In this document: one piece after another, positions 46,457 to 59,221 of the stretch
How the letters are laid out: each line of letters begins with the position of its first letter
How positions within the stretch are numbered: the stretch's first letter is position 1
Assembly: GCF_031157525.1 (NCBI RefSeq)
Contig: NZ_JAVIXR010000003.1
Span: 62,001 to 126,000, forward strand
Length of the DNA stretch: 64,000 nucleotides
Reading direction: 5' to 3'
Source of the DNA: Marinobacter sediminicola
GTDB lineage: Bacteria; Pseudomonadota; Gammaproteobacteria; Pseudomonadales; Oleiphilaceae
The notes under the pieces: generated by a model
Seen by the model: the letters and a program-made list of their open reading frames with translations, nothing else
The model's database searches: none
Told to the model about the DNA's origin: nothing
Translations under genes and position numbers: made by a program

Positions 46457-46506
46457 CAAAGTGTTACCCGCCGGCTATGAGAAGCGGGCAACCGCCATTA
46501 CAAGGT

Positions 46507-50119
<3,613 letters not shown>

Positions 50120-50135
50120 TTATGGAGTAGGCCTC

Positions 50136-52712
50136 ATGAGCGGGAACGGCGGAAACTCACAGGATAACAACCGGGTTTCCACCGGCCTCCCGGGGCTGGA
50201 TGACGTTCTTGATGGCCTGAGAATTGGCGACAATGTGGTCTGGAGAGTCAGCGATCTGGACGACTACCGCCGATTCGTTACTCCATTTATCGAGTCTGCG
50301 GCGTCCGCCGGGCGCCGTATCATTTATTTGCGTTTTGGCCAGCATCCTCCGCTGGTGCCCGCAAACACCAATATCCACACCGAAAACGTCGATGCTCTGG
50401 ATGGCTTTGAAGCTTTCACCGGCAGAGTATGGCGCCTGATTGAAGAACATGGGCGCGGCGCATTCTATGTGTGCGATTGCCTGAGTGATCTACTCAACGC
50501 CTGGGCCACCGACGCCATGGTAGGCAATTTTTTCCGGGTGGTCTGCCCCTTCCTCTTTGAACTGGATACCGTCGCCTGGTTTGCTCTTTACCCGGATCGG
50601 CACTCCCGCACCACGCTGGATCGCATCCGGCAGACAACCCAGGTAATGGTGGATGTGCACCGCCTGGAGGACGATGTACAGGTTCAGCCGATCAAAGCCT
50701 GGTGTCGCCAATCCCCCACCATGTTTTTGCCACATCGAGAGCGCGATGGTCGTTTTCTGCCGGTCTCCGACAGCAGCGATGCCACCCGACTACAAGCTGG
50801 CCTGGAAGTGGCGCAGCTACATCGACAACCGCTTCTGGATTACTGGGACCGTCTGTTCATGCAGGTTACCAGTGCCATGCAAGATGATGATCAAGACCAG
50901 GCTGCCGCTATTCACGAACGCGTGCTGAATGTACTGATCAGCCGGGATTCGCGCATACTGGATTTGGCCAGAAACTATCTGAATCTTGAAGACTTGCTCG
51001 CGATACGCGCGCGAATGATCGGCAGCGGGTACATTGGTGGAAAGGCCGCTGGCATGTTGATCGCCCGCAGCATTCTGCTTACCAATCAGCCAGCTATCTG
51101 GCAGGAAAGCCTGGAGCCTCATGACTCCCGCTATCTTGGCTCAGACGCCTATTACGCCTTTCTCGTACACAATGGGCTGTGGCCAGCAATCATGCGCCAG
51201 CGTGCACCCGAGGGGTACTTCAGTGAAGCGGCGACCTTGCGCCAGGGCTTACTGGAAGGCGAATTCCCACCGGAAATCCGAAGTGAACTGGAACGGCTAC
51301 TGGATCACTACGGGCAATATCCGATTCTGGTGCGCTCAAGCAGCCTGCAGGAAGATGGGTTTGGCAACGCGTTTGCCGGCAAGTACGACAGCGTTTTTGT
51401 GATCAACCAGGGTGCTCCAGAGCATAGGCTTGACGCTCTGGAGCACGCCATCCGCCAGGTTTATGCCTCTACCATGAGCGAAGATGCCTTGGTATACCGC
51501 AAGCAACGCGGTCTCGACCAGCGGGAAGAACCCATGGCTCTGCTGATCCAGCGAGTCAATGGTCGCTTCCATGGCCGCTACTACCTGCCAGATGCCGCGG
51601 GCGTTGGTGTTTCTCGCAATACCTTTGCCTGGGATACCGATATGGACCCGGCTGCTGGCATGGTTCGGCTGGTTATGGGGCTGGGCACCCGTGCCGTTGA
51701 TCGGATCGAAGGCGACCACGCTTGCGTGATGGCGTTGGACTACCCTCGCCGCCAGCCCTTCCGCAATCAGGATGAAAGCTACAAGTTCTCCCAGCACCTG
51801 CTGGATGTACTGGATCTGCGAGAAGGCGAATTAGCCACCCGCCCGTTAAGCCAGCTCACACAGGAGGTTTCCGACCTGCCGTTGAGCCACTTGGGCGAAA
51901 TAGACCAGCCCGCCAGCAGGCGAGCTCGGGAGCTGAACTTGCCAACACCGGTATGGCGCCTGACTTTTGCACCCCTGGTGCGCAATGGTCTTTTTGTGGA
52001 CCGTCTCTCCAGCTTGTTGAAAACCCTCGAAGCAGGCTATAACCACCCGGTGGACGTGGAATTTACCCTGCATCTGAACAGTGCCGGAGAACCGGCCTTT
52101 AACCTGGTGCAATGCAGGCCGCTGGCAACTATCGGCGAAACCACGGCCGTTGCAATACCCGAGGAAATACCGGCACAGAACCTTCTGTTTCGCACCCAGG
52201 GACACTTTATGGGGGGCAATATCAACCTGGGAATCCAGCGCGTTATCCGGGTGGATGCTTCCGTTTATAGGCAGCTTAGCGTGAGCCAACGTTACGACGT
52301 TGCCAACCTCGTAGGCGAGCTGGTGCGTATGGACAAGGGCAAAACCATGCTTATTGGCCCCGGCCGCTGGGGCACCAGCAGCCCCGAGCTGGGCGTACCC
52401 GTTCGTTTTGCGGACATCGCGGGCGTGGCCGTGCTGGTTGAAGTGGCAGAAATGGACGGCGATATGGTGCCGGATCTTTCTTACGGCTCACATTTTTTCC
52501 AGGACCTGGTAGAAGCCGGTATCGCCTACGCGGCTCTTTTCCCCAATGGCCGGAACAGTGTTTACCAACCAGATCGACTTCCCGGCACAAACACACACAG
52601 GCAAGGGAGCTCACCTGAGGCCGCGATTCAGAGCTTTGACCTGCGCGAGAATCCGCTGCAGCTGACCGGCGACGTGATCAGCCAGGACCTGGCCTGTTAC
52701 TACCCGGTTTGA
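50136..52712 (+). CDS. PPDK-type ATP-grasp protein with degenerate KaiC-like N-terminus
   Basis: Protein of 858 residues. The first ~200 resemble a RecA/KaiC fold (STGLPGLDDVLDGLRIGDNVVW), but the Walker A GKT is absent (it reads RIGDNVVWRVSDLDDY), so nucleotide binding there is unlikely. A helical linker leads to a PEP/pyruvate-kinase-type ATP-binding domain (PPDK_N; IGGKAAGM, VRSSSLQEDGFGNAFAGKYDSVF, GLGTRAVDR). It then has a C-terminal IGPGRWGTSSPELGVPV segment. No swivelling His domain or PEP barrel is present, so it is not a PEP synthase. A member of a poorly described family; position after gdhA suggests a link to nitrogen or carbon control. Confidence 0.75.
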   Translation: MSGNGGNSQDNNRVSTGLPGLDDVLDGLRIGDNVVWRVSDLDDYRRFVTPFIESAASAGRRIIYLRFGQHPPLVPANTNIHTENVDALDGFEAFTGRVWRLIEEHGRGAFYVCDCLSDLLNAWATDAMVGNFFRVVCPFLFELDTVAWFALYPDRHSRTTLDRIRQTTQVMVDVHRLEDDVQVQPIKAWCRQSPTMFLPHRERDGRFLPVSDSSDATRLQAGLEVAQLHRQPLLDYWDRLFMQVTSAMQDDDQDQAAAIHERVLNVLISRDSRILDLARNYLNLEDLLAIRARMIGSGYIGGKAAGMLIARSILLTNQPAIWQESLEPHDSRYLGSDAYYAFLVHNGLWPAIMRQRAPEGYFSEAATLRQGLLEGEFPPEIRSELERLLDHYGQYPILVRSSSLQEDGFGNAFAGKYDSVFVINQGAPEHRLDALEHAIRQVYASTMSEDALVYRKQRGLDQREEPMALLIQRVNGRFHGRYYLPDAAGVGVSRNTFAWDTDMDPAAGMVRLVMGLGTRAVDRIEGDHACVMALDYPRRQPFRNQDESYKFSQHLLDVLDLREGELATRPLSQLTQEVSDLPLSHLGEIDQPASRRARELNLPTPVWRLTFAPLVRNGLFVDRLSSLLKTLEAGYNHPVDVEFTLHLNSAGEPAFNLVQCRPLATIGETTAVAIPEEIPAQNLLFRTQGHFMGGNINLGIQRVIRVDASVYRQLSVSQRYDVANLVGELVRMDKGKTMLIGPGRWGTSSPELGVPVRFADIAGVAVLVEVAEMDGDMVPDLSYGSHFFQDLVEAGIAYAALFPNGRNSVYQPDRLPGTNTHRQGSSPEAAIQSFDLRENPLQLTGDVISQDLACYYPV

Positions 52713-52786
52713 TACCTATCAACTATTTCAACAAAAGCACCTGACCGCAGCCCCGCTGCCCACCTGGCCCTGCTAGAATCCAGCCC

Positions 52787-54052
52787 ATGGAATGGCTCAC
52801 GCACTCTCAAACCGGTTTTCAACAAGCTGCCCGCTACCTGCTGGGCATGCGTTTGGCCGTTGCCGGTCTTCAGCTTGTCGCGCTGGCGGTAGCAGAGACC
52901 GTTATTGCCCTGGCGTACGGGGCAGAAGCACTCATACTGTGCCTGTTTTATGGGGTTCTCGCGGTTCTTGGCTGGCTTTGGTTTACTCGTCGGCCACCGC
53001 AATCCGCCATAAGTGTAAGCGCTGGCCTTGCTCTTGACCTGGTTTTGATTGGCGGATGGCTTTTCCTCACCGGCGGCTACACCAATCCTCTTGTGTCCCT
53101 GTTGCTGCTACCTATAGCGGTCGCGATCATTCTGGTTCCCCTGAGCCAGAGTATGGCCCTGACCCTGGCAGGAATCGGCGTTTATACGACTCTGATTATC
53201 TGGCACACCCCCATTACCCATGAACATCACGATGCCAATCTGGCCCAACTGCACCTCGCGGGTATGTGGGTGACCTTCGCTATGACGGCTGCAATTCTGC
53301 TATTGGTGGTTGGCGCCCTGGCACGACGGTTAGGGCAGCAACAGCAGCAGCTATCAAGCATCCGGGAAACGCGCCTGCGCGATGAACAGATCATCTCCAT
53401 GGGGCTTTCTGCAGCCGCCGTTGCCCATCGCCTCGGCACCCCCTTAAACACCATGACCCTTTTGGTCGACGAGATCCGTGCCGCCTTCCCCGACCCGAGT
53501 CTTGCGGATGACTTGAAGCTGATGGAGAAACAACTCGTTCTTTGCAGTGAACATCTGCAGCAACTTTCCAGTGCGGCAGTACAAGCAAAAACTGCCCAGC
53601 TGGAAACGCTTACTGCCGAGAGTTGGATTGCACGGCTGAAGGAGTCAGCAACGCTACTGTGGCCTGCTGCACCTATCGACTGGCCCGGGGTGGTTCCGGA
53701 TTGCCGGGTTGCGGTGGATGCCACCCTGGATCAGGCCATATTGAACCTGCTGGCAAACGCGCTAACCGCCAGCCCATCCTGGGTTGCCGTTAGTGTGCAT
53801 TGTGCAGAAAACAACCGGATTGAAATGGTGGTGGAAGACCACGGCGACGGCCTGGAAGATGACTTTCAGAAAAGCTTGGGCGAACAGATTGTTGGCTCGG
53901 AAAATGGCATGGGCGTCGGCCTCTTTCTTACCAACGCAACCATCCAGCGCCTGGGAGGCACGCTGAAGGCTCGCGTCGACCAGCAAGGAACGACTATGAT
54001 CATCGACCTGCCTGCAGCCGAGACAGCGGGAGTAGCACGTGACCACCAATAA
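52787..54052 (+). CDS. regB: RegB/PrrB/RoxS-type redox sensor histidine kinase
   Basis: Kinase of 421 residues with six helices in the first ~190 residues, including GGYTNPLVSLLLLP, the conserved quinone-site-like GGxxNP motif. The H-box is VAHRLGTPLNTM with the phosphorylated His, and MEKQLVLCSEHLQQLS holds a Cys in the position of the RegB redox Cys. ATP-binding motifs NLLANAL, EDHGDGL and GMGVGLFL follow. It should sense respiratory redox state. Its gene overlaps regA by 14 bases. Confidence 0.9.
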   Translation: MEWLTHSQTGFQQAARYLLGMRLAVAGLQLVALAVAETVIALAYGAEALILCLFYGVLAVLGWLWFTRRPPQSAISVSAGLALDLVLIGGWLFLTGGYTNPLVSLLLLPIAVAIILVPLSQSMALTLAGIGVYTTLIIWHTPITHEHHDANLAQLHLAGMWVTFAMTAAILLLVVGALARRLGQQQQQLSSIRETRLRDEQIISMGLSAAAVAHRLGTPLNTMTLLVDEIRAAFPDPSLADDLKLMEKQLVLCSEHLQQLSSAAVQAKTAQLETLTAESWIARLKESATLLWPAAPIDWPGVVPDCRVAVDATLDQAILNLLANALTASPSWVAVSVHCAENNRIEMVVEDHGDGLEDDFQKSLGEQIVGSENGMGVGLFLTNATIQRLGGTLKARVDQQGTTMIIDLPAAETAGVARDHQ

Positions 54053-54572
54053 AACCTGGTTACTTATCGACGATGACACAGCGTTTCTGGAGGTGCTTCA
54101 GCGCGCCCTGAAGCGCCAAGGCGTTGAAGCTACTATAGCCACCTCCCAGGCCGAAGCACTTGGCACTCTGAGCTCAAGAAGCTTCAGCCGGTGTGTGCTG
54201 GATCTGAATCTTGGCGGCGAGAGCGGCCTGCAACTTCTGCCGGAACTGCTTCACCGGCAGCCTGATCTGGGCGTACTGGTACTCACGGGTTACGGCAGTA
54301 TCGCCACAGCGGTTGAGGCCATGCGCCGCGGGGCAATCAACTATTTATGCAAGCCGGTTACTGTTAGCCAGCTCATCAGCGGCTTTGATGCTCTGGCAAT
54401 CACACCGGAGCTCCGCCCGGAACCACCTTCGGTGGAAGAAATGGAATGGGAGCACATTCAGCGGGTACTCAATGAGCACGAAGGCAATGTATCCGCCACC
54501 GCCAGGGCGCTCAACATGCACCGGAGAACCCTTCAACGCAAACTGCAAAAGCACTCTCGCTGGCGAAATTGA
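54039..54572 (+). CDS. regA: RegA/PrrA/RoxR-type response regulator
   Basis: Regulator of 177 residues: a receiver domain (DDD pocket in LLIDDDTAF, phospho-Asp in CVLDLNLGG, Lys in LCKPV), a linker, and a Fis-type helix-turn-helix reading GNVSATARALNMHRRTLQRK, essentially the RegA family consensus. It starts at GTG 54039 inside the end of regB, so the pair is translationally coupled. Known members control respiratory, photosynthetic or nitrogen-fixing gene sets; targets here are not visible. Confidence 0.93.
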   Translation: MTTNKTWLLIDDDTAFLEVLQRALKRQGVEATIATSQAEALGTLSSRSFSRCVLDLNLGGESGLQLLPELLHRQPDLGVLVLTGYGSIATAVEAMRRGAINYLCKPVTVSQLISGFDALAITPELRPEPPSVEEMEWEHIQRVLNEHEGNVSATARALNMHRRTLQRKLQKHSRWRN

Positions 54573-54594
54573 AACACCAGGCGCAAATTGAGCC

Positions 54595-56721
54595 ATGCCA
54601 ACTATAAAGGATCCGGAAAACAAAGTGCCCACCCCAAAGGTTGACGCCAAGCGTTTGTCTCTGGTTGCGAGCGCCAGCCGCAATCTGATTATGATCCTTG
54701 ACGCCGCAGGCACGATCGAGTGGGCGAATCCGGGCTTTGAGGAGCACACCGGCCACCAGCTGCACGACATTGCAGGCGCTCGCCCCCCGGAGCTGCTCAA
54801 AGGCCCCGCCACAGATCCAACAACGCTACTACGCGTTGCCCGGGAGCTGCACAGAGCTAAACGATTCGAAGAAGAGATTTTGCTTTACACCCGCTCCGGT
54901 GAACCATTCTGGGTTCACGCCTACGGCCTTCCTATTGGGGACGAACCGGGTGTGGCGCCGGGCTTTATCGTTATCATGAACAACATTTCGGATCACAAAC
55001 ACAGCGAGCGCGGCCTTCGTATTGCAGCCAGTGTGTTTGACCGTAGCCACGAAGCCATCATCATTTCAGATCAAAATAACCGCATACTGGATGTGAATCC
55101 GTCGTTCTCGCGTATTACCGGATACAGCCGTACCGACGTTCTGGGGCTTAACCCCTCCATTCTCAGTTCCGGTCGGCACTCGCCTGCCTATTACCGTTCT
55201 ATGTGGCAGAGCATTGAGGAACGAGGATACTGGCGAGGTGAGATCTGGAATCGGCGAAAAAATGGTGAAGAGTTTGTTGAGCTGCAGACAATCAGCCGCG
55301 TTCACCTGGACGAACCCGGGCACTATTACCATGTAGCCAACTTTACCGATATCACGGAGCTAAAAAACCACGCAAAAGACATAGATCGCGCAGCCAATTA
55401 CGACGATCTCACCGGCTTGCCCAACTTACAACTGCTTAAAGAACGCCTGCACCAGGCTCAAATACAAGCAGATACTCACCAAAAAAGCCTATCCGTCGGC
55501 TACATTGACCTGGATGGTTTCAAGGCAATCAACGAAAACTTTGGCTCGGAAGCGGGAGACCGAATACTGCGCACCCTGGCAGGCCGTCTTACCCAGGACC
55601 TCCGTAGTGGCGACACGGTAGCCCGAATTGGCGGTGATGAGTTTGGGCTTATCCTTCAGAGCGACAACCATGAGGCTATCTACGACCGCATACTCTCTAC
55701 CATCAACGAACCGGTTGACCTTGGCGGAGAGGCAGGTTCGATTGTTGTTACAGCAAGCCTCGGTATCACCCGCTACCCCTCAGACAACACAGACGCTGAA
55801 GGCCTGATTCGCCATGCCGATCAGGCGGTATACGCAGCCAAGGATAAAGGGCGTAATCTGCTGCACGTTTTCGATCCGGAACTGAACGAGCATCGCCAAC
55901 AGAAACGTGCTCAACTCATAGAGCTCAGCCGTGCGCTGGATAACAACGAGTTTGAACTCTACTTCCAGCCTCAGGTACGAATAGCAGATTGCAGAGTCAT
56001 TGGTTTTGAAGCACTGATTCGGTGGAACCATCCCCACAGAGGCTTGCTTTATCCAGATGTGTTTCTACCATCATTGGAAGACAGCGATCTGGAGGTGCCT
56101 TTGGGCCAGTGGGTACTCCAGGAAGCGGTTGTTCAGATGGGCCTTTGGCACGGGGCGGGGGAGGATTTGTCTGTCAGCATAAACATCAGTGCGCGACACA
56201 TGATGGACCGGAATTTTACGTCCTACCTGGAAAACTATTTGCACAACCACCCTGCAATCAAGCCTCACCACATAACCCTGGAAGTGCTGGAATCGACCTC
56301 CCTGGATGACATTAAACGCGCCGGCGATGTGCTTGCCCGTTGCCAGGAACTGGGATTCCGCGTTGCTCTGGATGACTTCGGCACAGGCTTTTCGTCACTG
56401 TCCTACCTCAGCACCTTACCCATTGATCTGGTGAAAGTGGACAAAAGCTTTGTCATCAACATGCTCAACGATCCCAATGACCGGGCAATCGTGGAGAGTG
56501 TGATTTTTATGGGCCAGAGGTTTAGCCATCCCATTCTGGCGGAAGGTGTTGAAACCATGGCGCATGCCCGTGCCTTGAGCGATTTGGGTTGCGAATATAT
56601 GCAAGGCTATGGGATTGGGCGACCGATGCAGGCCGGGAATGTTCTGGAGTGGGTGCAACAGTGGCGCCAGCGCCACACCGACCCGCTGGGGCCAGCGCAC
56701 AAAAGCGGTCCGGGTTGGTAA
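54595..56721 (+). CDS. PAS-PAS-GGDEF-EAL bifunctional c-di-GMP protein
   Basis: Cytosolic protein of 708 residues: two PAS domains (about 20-140 and 145-260, with PSFSRITGYSRTDVLGLNPS), GGDEF with intact GGDEF (346-350), and EAL with an intact EAL (472-474) plus DDFGTGFSSL, VKVDKSFV and AEGVET. Both halves have the catalytic residues, so it may make and break c-di-GMP, with PAS signals choosing the direction. It follows regA by 22 bases on the same strand and may be in the same transcript. Confidence 0.92.
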   Translation: MPTIKDPENKVPTPKVDAKRLSLVASASRNLIMILDAAGTIEWANPGFEEHTGHQLHDIAGARPPELLKGPATDPTTLLRVARELHRAKRFEEEILLYTRSGEPFWVHAYGLPIGDEPGVAPGFIVIMNNISDHKHSERGLRIAASVFDRSHEAIIISDQNNRILDVNPSFSRITGYSRTDVLGLNPSILSSGRHSPAYYRSMWQSIEERGYWRGEIWNRRKNGEEFVELQTISRVHLDEPGHYYHVANFTDITELKNHAKDIDRAANYDDLTGLPNLQLLKERLHQAQIQADTHQKSLSVGYIDLDGFKAINENFGSEAGDRILRTLAGRLTQDLRSGDTVARIGGDEFGLILQSDNHEAIYDRILSTINEPVDLGGEAGSIVVTASLGITRYPSDNTDAEGLIRHADQAVYAAKDKGRNLLHVFDPELNEHRQQKRAQLIELSRALDNNEFELYFQPQVRIADCRVIGFEALIRWNHPHRGLLYPDVFLPSLEDSDLEVPLGQWVLQEAVVQMGLWHGAGEDLSVSINISARHMMDRNFTSYLENYLHNHPAIKPHHITLEVLESTSLDDIKRAGDVLARCQELGFRVALDDFGTGFSSLSYLSTLPIDLVKVDKSFVINMLNDPNDRAIVESVIFMGQRFSHPILAEGVETMAHARALSDLGCEYMQGYGIGRPMQAGNVLEWVQQWRQRHTDPLGPAHKSGPGW

Positions 56722-56747
56722 CTCTAAGCATCCCGGGCGCAGACTAC

Positions 56748-57407
56748 CTATCGATAGCGTCGCTGATCCAGCGTTGTAAGCCTGTCCGGATGGAACACCA
56801 TCATGCCGGTTACAACCGCGCCATTCACAAAGCCCTCTGGAACCATGAATAGAGGGAGGTAGCGCAGGTAACCGTGAACCAGCTCTGAAAACTCATAGAC
56901 TCCGCTGGCCCAGAGCATAGCGCACATCACTATGCCCGCAGCGGCCACCGAAATACCTGCCCCGAAAAAGCCACAAAAAAAGATGTAAGCAAAAAAATTA
57001 CTGAAATCCCGATGCCTTTCCCAAAGCATGATGCCCTGGGTGACGAGTGCGGGAATCATAACAGTCACCAAGCCGTTGGCGGCAAACATCATGAGTGGCT
57101 CACGGCCGGTTATCACGGTAATAACCAAGGCCAAAAGCCCGGCGAATACGGCCAGCCCCCAGCCCAGCATCAAGGTGACGACTGTGATACCAAAGATGTG
57201 GATCGCCAGCCCGGGATAGATCCCCGCTCGCAGTTGCCAGATAAAGCCCAGCGCCACTGCGGCTCCAAAAAAGGAATGTTGCAGCGCGTTGTCGGAGCGC
57301 AACGCACGCCAACGCACCGAACGGGCGGCCTGAAGCAGAATCAGCAGGAACGCGGCCAGTGTTAGATACCACAGCCCGGTTGAGAGCAGGTTATCGGTCA
57401 TCCCCAT
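56748..57407 (-). CDS. CbiM-like energy-coupling factor permease
   Basis: Membrane protein of 219 residues with about seven helices. An internal PGLAIHIFGITVVTLMLG and LVHGYLRYLPLFMVPEGFVNGAVVTG fit the CbiM/NikM substrate-specific family. Typical CbiM binds the metal with the extreme N-terminal Met-His; here the N-terminus is MGMTDNLLS with no His, so metal binding by that mode is unlikely. It stands alone, without CbiN, CbiQ or CbiO genes beside it. Converges on the GGDEF-EAL gene with a 26-base gap. Confidence 0.75.
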   Translation of the reverse strand: MGMTDNLLSTGLWYLTLAAFLLILLQAARSVRWRALRSDNALQHSFFGAAVALGFIWQLRAGIYPGLAIHIFGITVVTLMLGWGLAVFAGLLALVITVITGREPLMMFAANGLVTVMIPALVTQGIMLWERHRDFSNFFAYIFFCGFFGAGISVAAAGIVMCAMLWASGVYEFSELVHGYLRYLPLFMVPEGFVNGAVVTGMMVFHPDRLTTLDQRRYR

Positions 57408-57483
57408 AGTGAAGCACGCCTACAATAGCTCGGAACAAACCCAATAATAACGGCCGAACCCACCCCACAGCTAATGATCCAGG

Positions 57484-59214
57484 TTATCCGGAAGCCGAAT
57501 TAATGCAGCTATTGGTGAGAGACTGCCATGCTTCAAAGGTGCTGAGGAACACTTTTCCACCCAGATGAGACAGCAGCTGGGTGTCCTTGAGACGGTCCAT
57601 TACCGGCCCTTTCACCTCAGAGAAGTGCAACCGCACACCTGCGTCTTTCAGACGGTCATTTATCGCCTCCAGGCTTTCCAGCGCAGACGCATCGATATGG
57701 CTGATTGCAGGGCACACCAACACCAGATCTTTCGTCTCTGGTTTACGAATGGCCAGCGCCATCACTGTTTCTTCAAGAAAGCGTGCATTGGCGAAATACA
57801 GACTTTCATCCACCCGCAAAAAGGTAACCTCCGGGCACAGTTCCACATCGTGACGAAGCACATTCCGGAAGTGCTCCGTACCCGGAACCAGTCCAACAAC
57901 TGCGCTATGGGGGCGACTGGTTCGATAGAGATACAACCCCATAGACATCAACACACCTGCCGTAATGCCCGCCTCAACGCTATGGGCAAGCGTCAGCAGA
58001 ATGGTTGCGAGCATGGCGCCAAAGTCCGCGCGGGAATAGCGCCAGGTGCGCTTCAGAGCTGGCAAATCGATCAACGAGGCGACAGCAACAATAATCGTTG
58101 CAGCCAGCGTGGCCTGCGGCAGATAAGCGATTGCAGGCGTCAGGAACAGGGTTGCCAATGCAATGCCGATTGCCGCATAGGCACCGGCAGCGGGCGTTTT
58201 TGCGCCTGCGTCAAAATTAACCACGGAGCGGGAGAAGCCACCGGTGACCGGCATGCCTCCGGATAAGCCTGCACCAAGGTTGGCGGTTCCCAGACCAATC
58301 AATTCCTGGTCGGGATCAATACGCTGGCGCCGTTTAGCCGCCAGTGTCTGCCCCACAGACACTGACTCCACAAAGCCCACAATACTGATCAGCAATGCAC
58401 TGGCAGCCAACTGCTGCCAAAGTTCCCAATCCAGTGGTGGCATCGTCAGCTCGGGTAAGCCTGAAGGCACAACGCCAACCAACTGAACGCCCTGAACATC
58501 AAGCTGCAGGAGCCAGGCAGCCAGTGTAGTGACCACTACTGCGAGAATCGGAGCTGTTTTTGTAATGATGTCGGCGAGCCGTGTTTCCACACCACACCAA
58601 ACCAACAGAGGCTTCAAATGTTTCCGGGAAAACATCAGAAACAGCAAGGCACCGGCACCAATTAACAGCGTGGGTATGTTGGCGGCCCCGATCGATTGGA
58701 TCAGGGACTGGGTAATCGTCAACAGGTTCTGCCCGGATGCCTGCACGCCGAGAATATGCTTGAGCTGACTGGCGGCGATCACAATGCCAGAGGCGGTGAT
58801 AAAACCGGAGATGACCGGGTGGCTGAGAAAGTTGGCGAGAAAACCGAGCCTAAGAATCCCCATCAGCGTGAGCATTAGCCCGGAGATAACGGCAAGCAAG
58901 ACAGCCCCCGCAAGATATTCCGGCGTTCCGGCTTCTGCCAGTGGCGCCAGTGCGGCGGCGGTCATCAAGGAGACTACCGCCACCGGCCCCACCGACAGTG
59001 TGCGGCTTGTGCCGAAGATGGCGTAAATCATCAGCGGCAGAATGCTGGCGTACAAGCCTACGTGCGCAGGCAAGCCTGCCAGCAGGGCATAAGCCAGTGA
59101 CTGCGGAATCAACATCACGGTTACAATAACCGCAGCCACCAGATCACTGGAAGCCTGGTTACGACCGTATTGAGGCGCCCACTGGAGAAAAGGCAGATAG
59201 CGTTTGAAGTTCAT
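57484..59214 (-). CDS. SulP/SLC26-family anion transporter with STAS domain
   Basis: Transporter of 576 residues. The SulP pattern PQSLAYALLAGLPAHVGLYAS near the N-terminus and GGMPVTGGFSRSVVNFDAGAKT in the middle are clear; a cytoplasmic STAS domain (about 440-565) contains VCPAISHIDASALESL. The transported anion is unknown (sulfate, bicarbonate or dicarboxylate in relatives). It starts seven bases after the persulfide dioxygenase-like gene, implying one operon and a link to sulfur oxyanion movement. Confidence 0.9.
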   Translation of the reverse strand: MNFKRYLPFLQWAPQYGRNQASSDLVAAVIVTVMLIPQSLAYALLAGLPAHVGLYASILPLMIYAIFGTSRTLSVGPVAVVSLMTAAALAPLAEAGTPEYLAGAVLLAVISGLMLTLMGILRLGFLANFLSHPVISGFITASGIVIAASQLKHILGVQASGQNLLTITQSLIQSIGAANIPTLLIGAGALLFLMFSRKHLKPLLVWCGVETRLADIITKTAPILAVVVTTLAAWLLQLDVQGVQLVGVVPSGLPELTMPPLDWELWQQLAASALLISIVGFVESVSVGQTLAAKRRQRIDPDQELIGLGTANLGAGLSGGMPVTGGFSRSVVNFDAGAKTPAAGAYAAIGIALATLFLTPAIAYLPQATLAATIIVAVASLIDLPALKRTWRYSRADFGAMLATILLTLAHSVEAGITAGVLMSMGLYLYRTSRPHSAVVGLVPGTEHFRNVLRHDVELCPEVTFLRVDESLYFANARFLEETVMALAIRKPETKDLVLVCPAISHIDASALESLEAINDRLKDAGVRLHFSEVKGPVMDRLKDTQLLSHLGGKVFLSTFEAWQSLTNSCINSASG

Positions 59215-59221
59215 TCGGCAC

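Noticed and set aside
50136..52712. Phosphoenolpyruvate synthase (ppsA)
   Set aside because: The PPDK_N domain is present but the swivelling His domain and PEP-binding barrel are missing.
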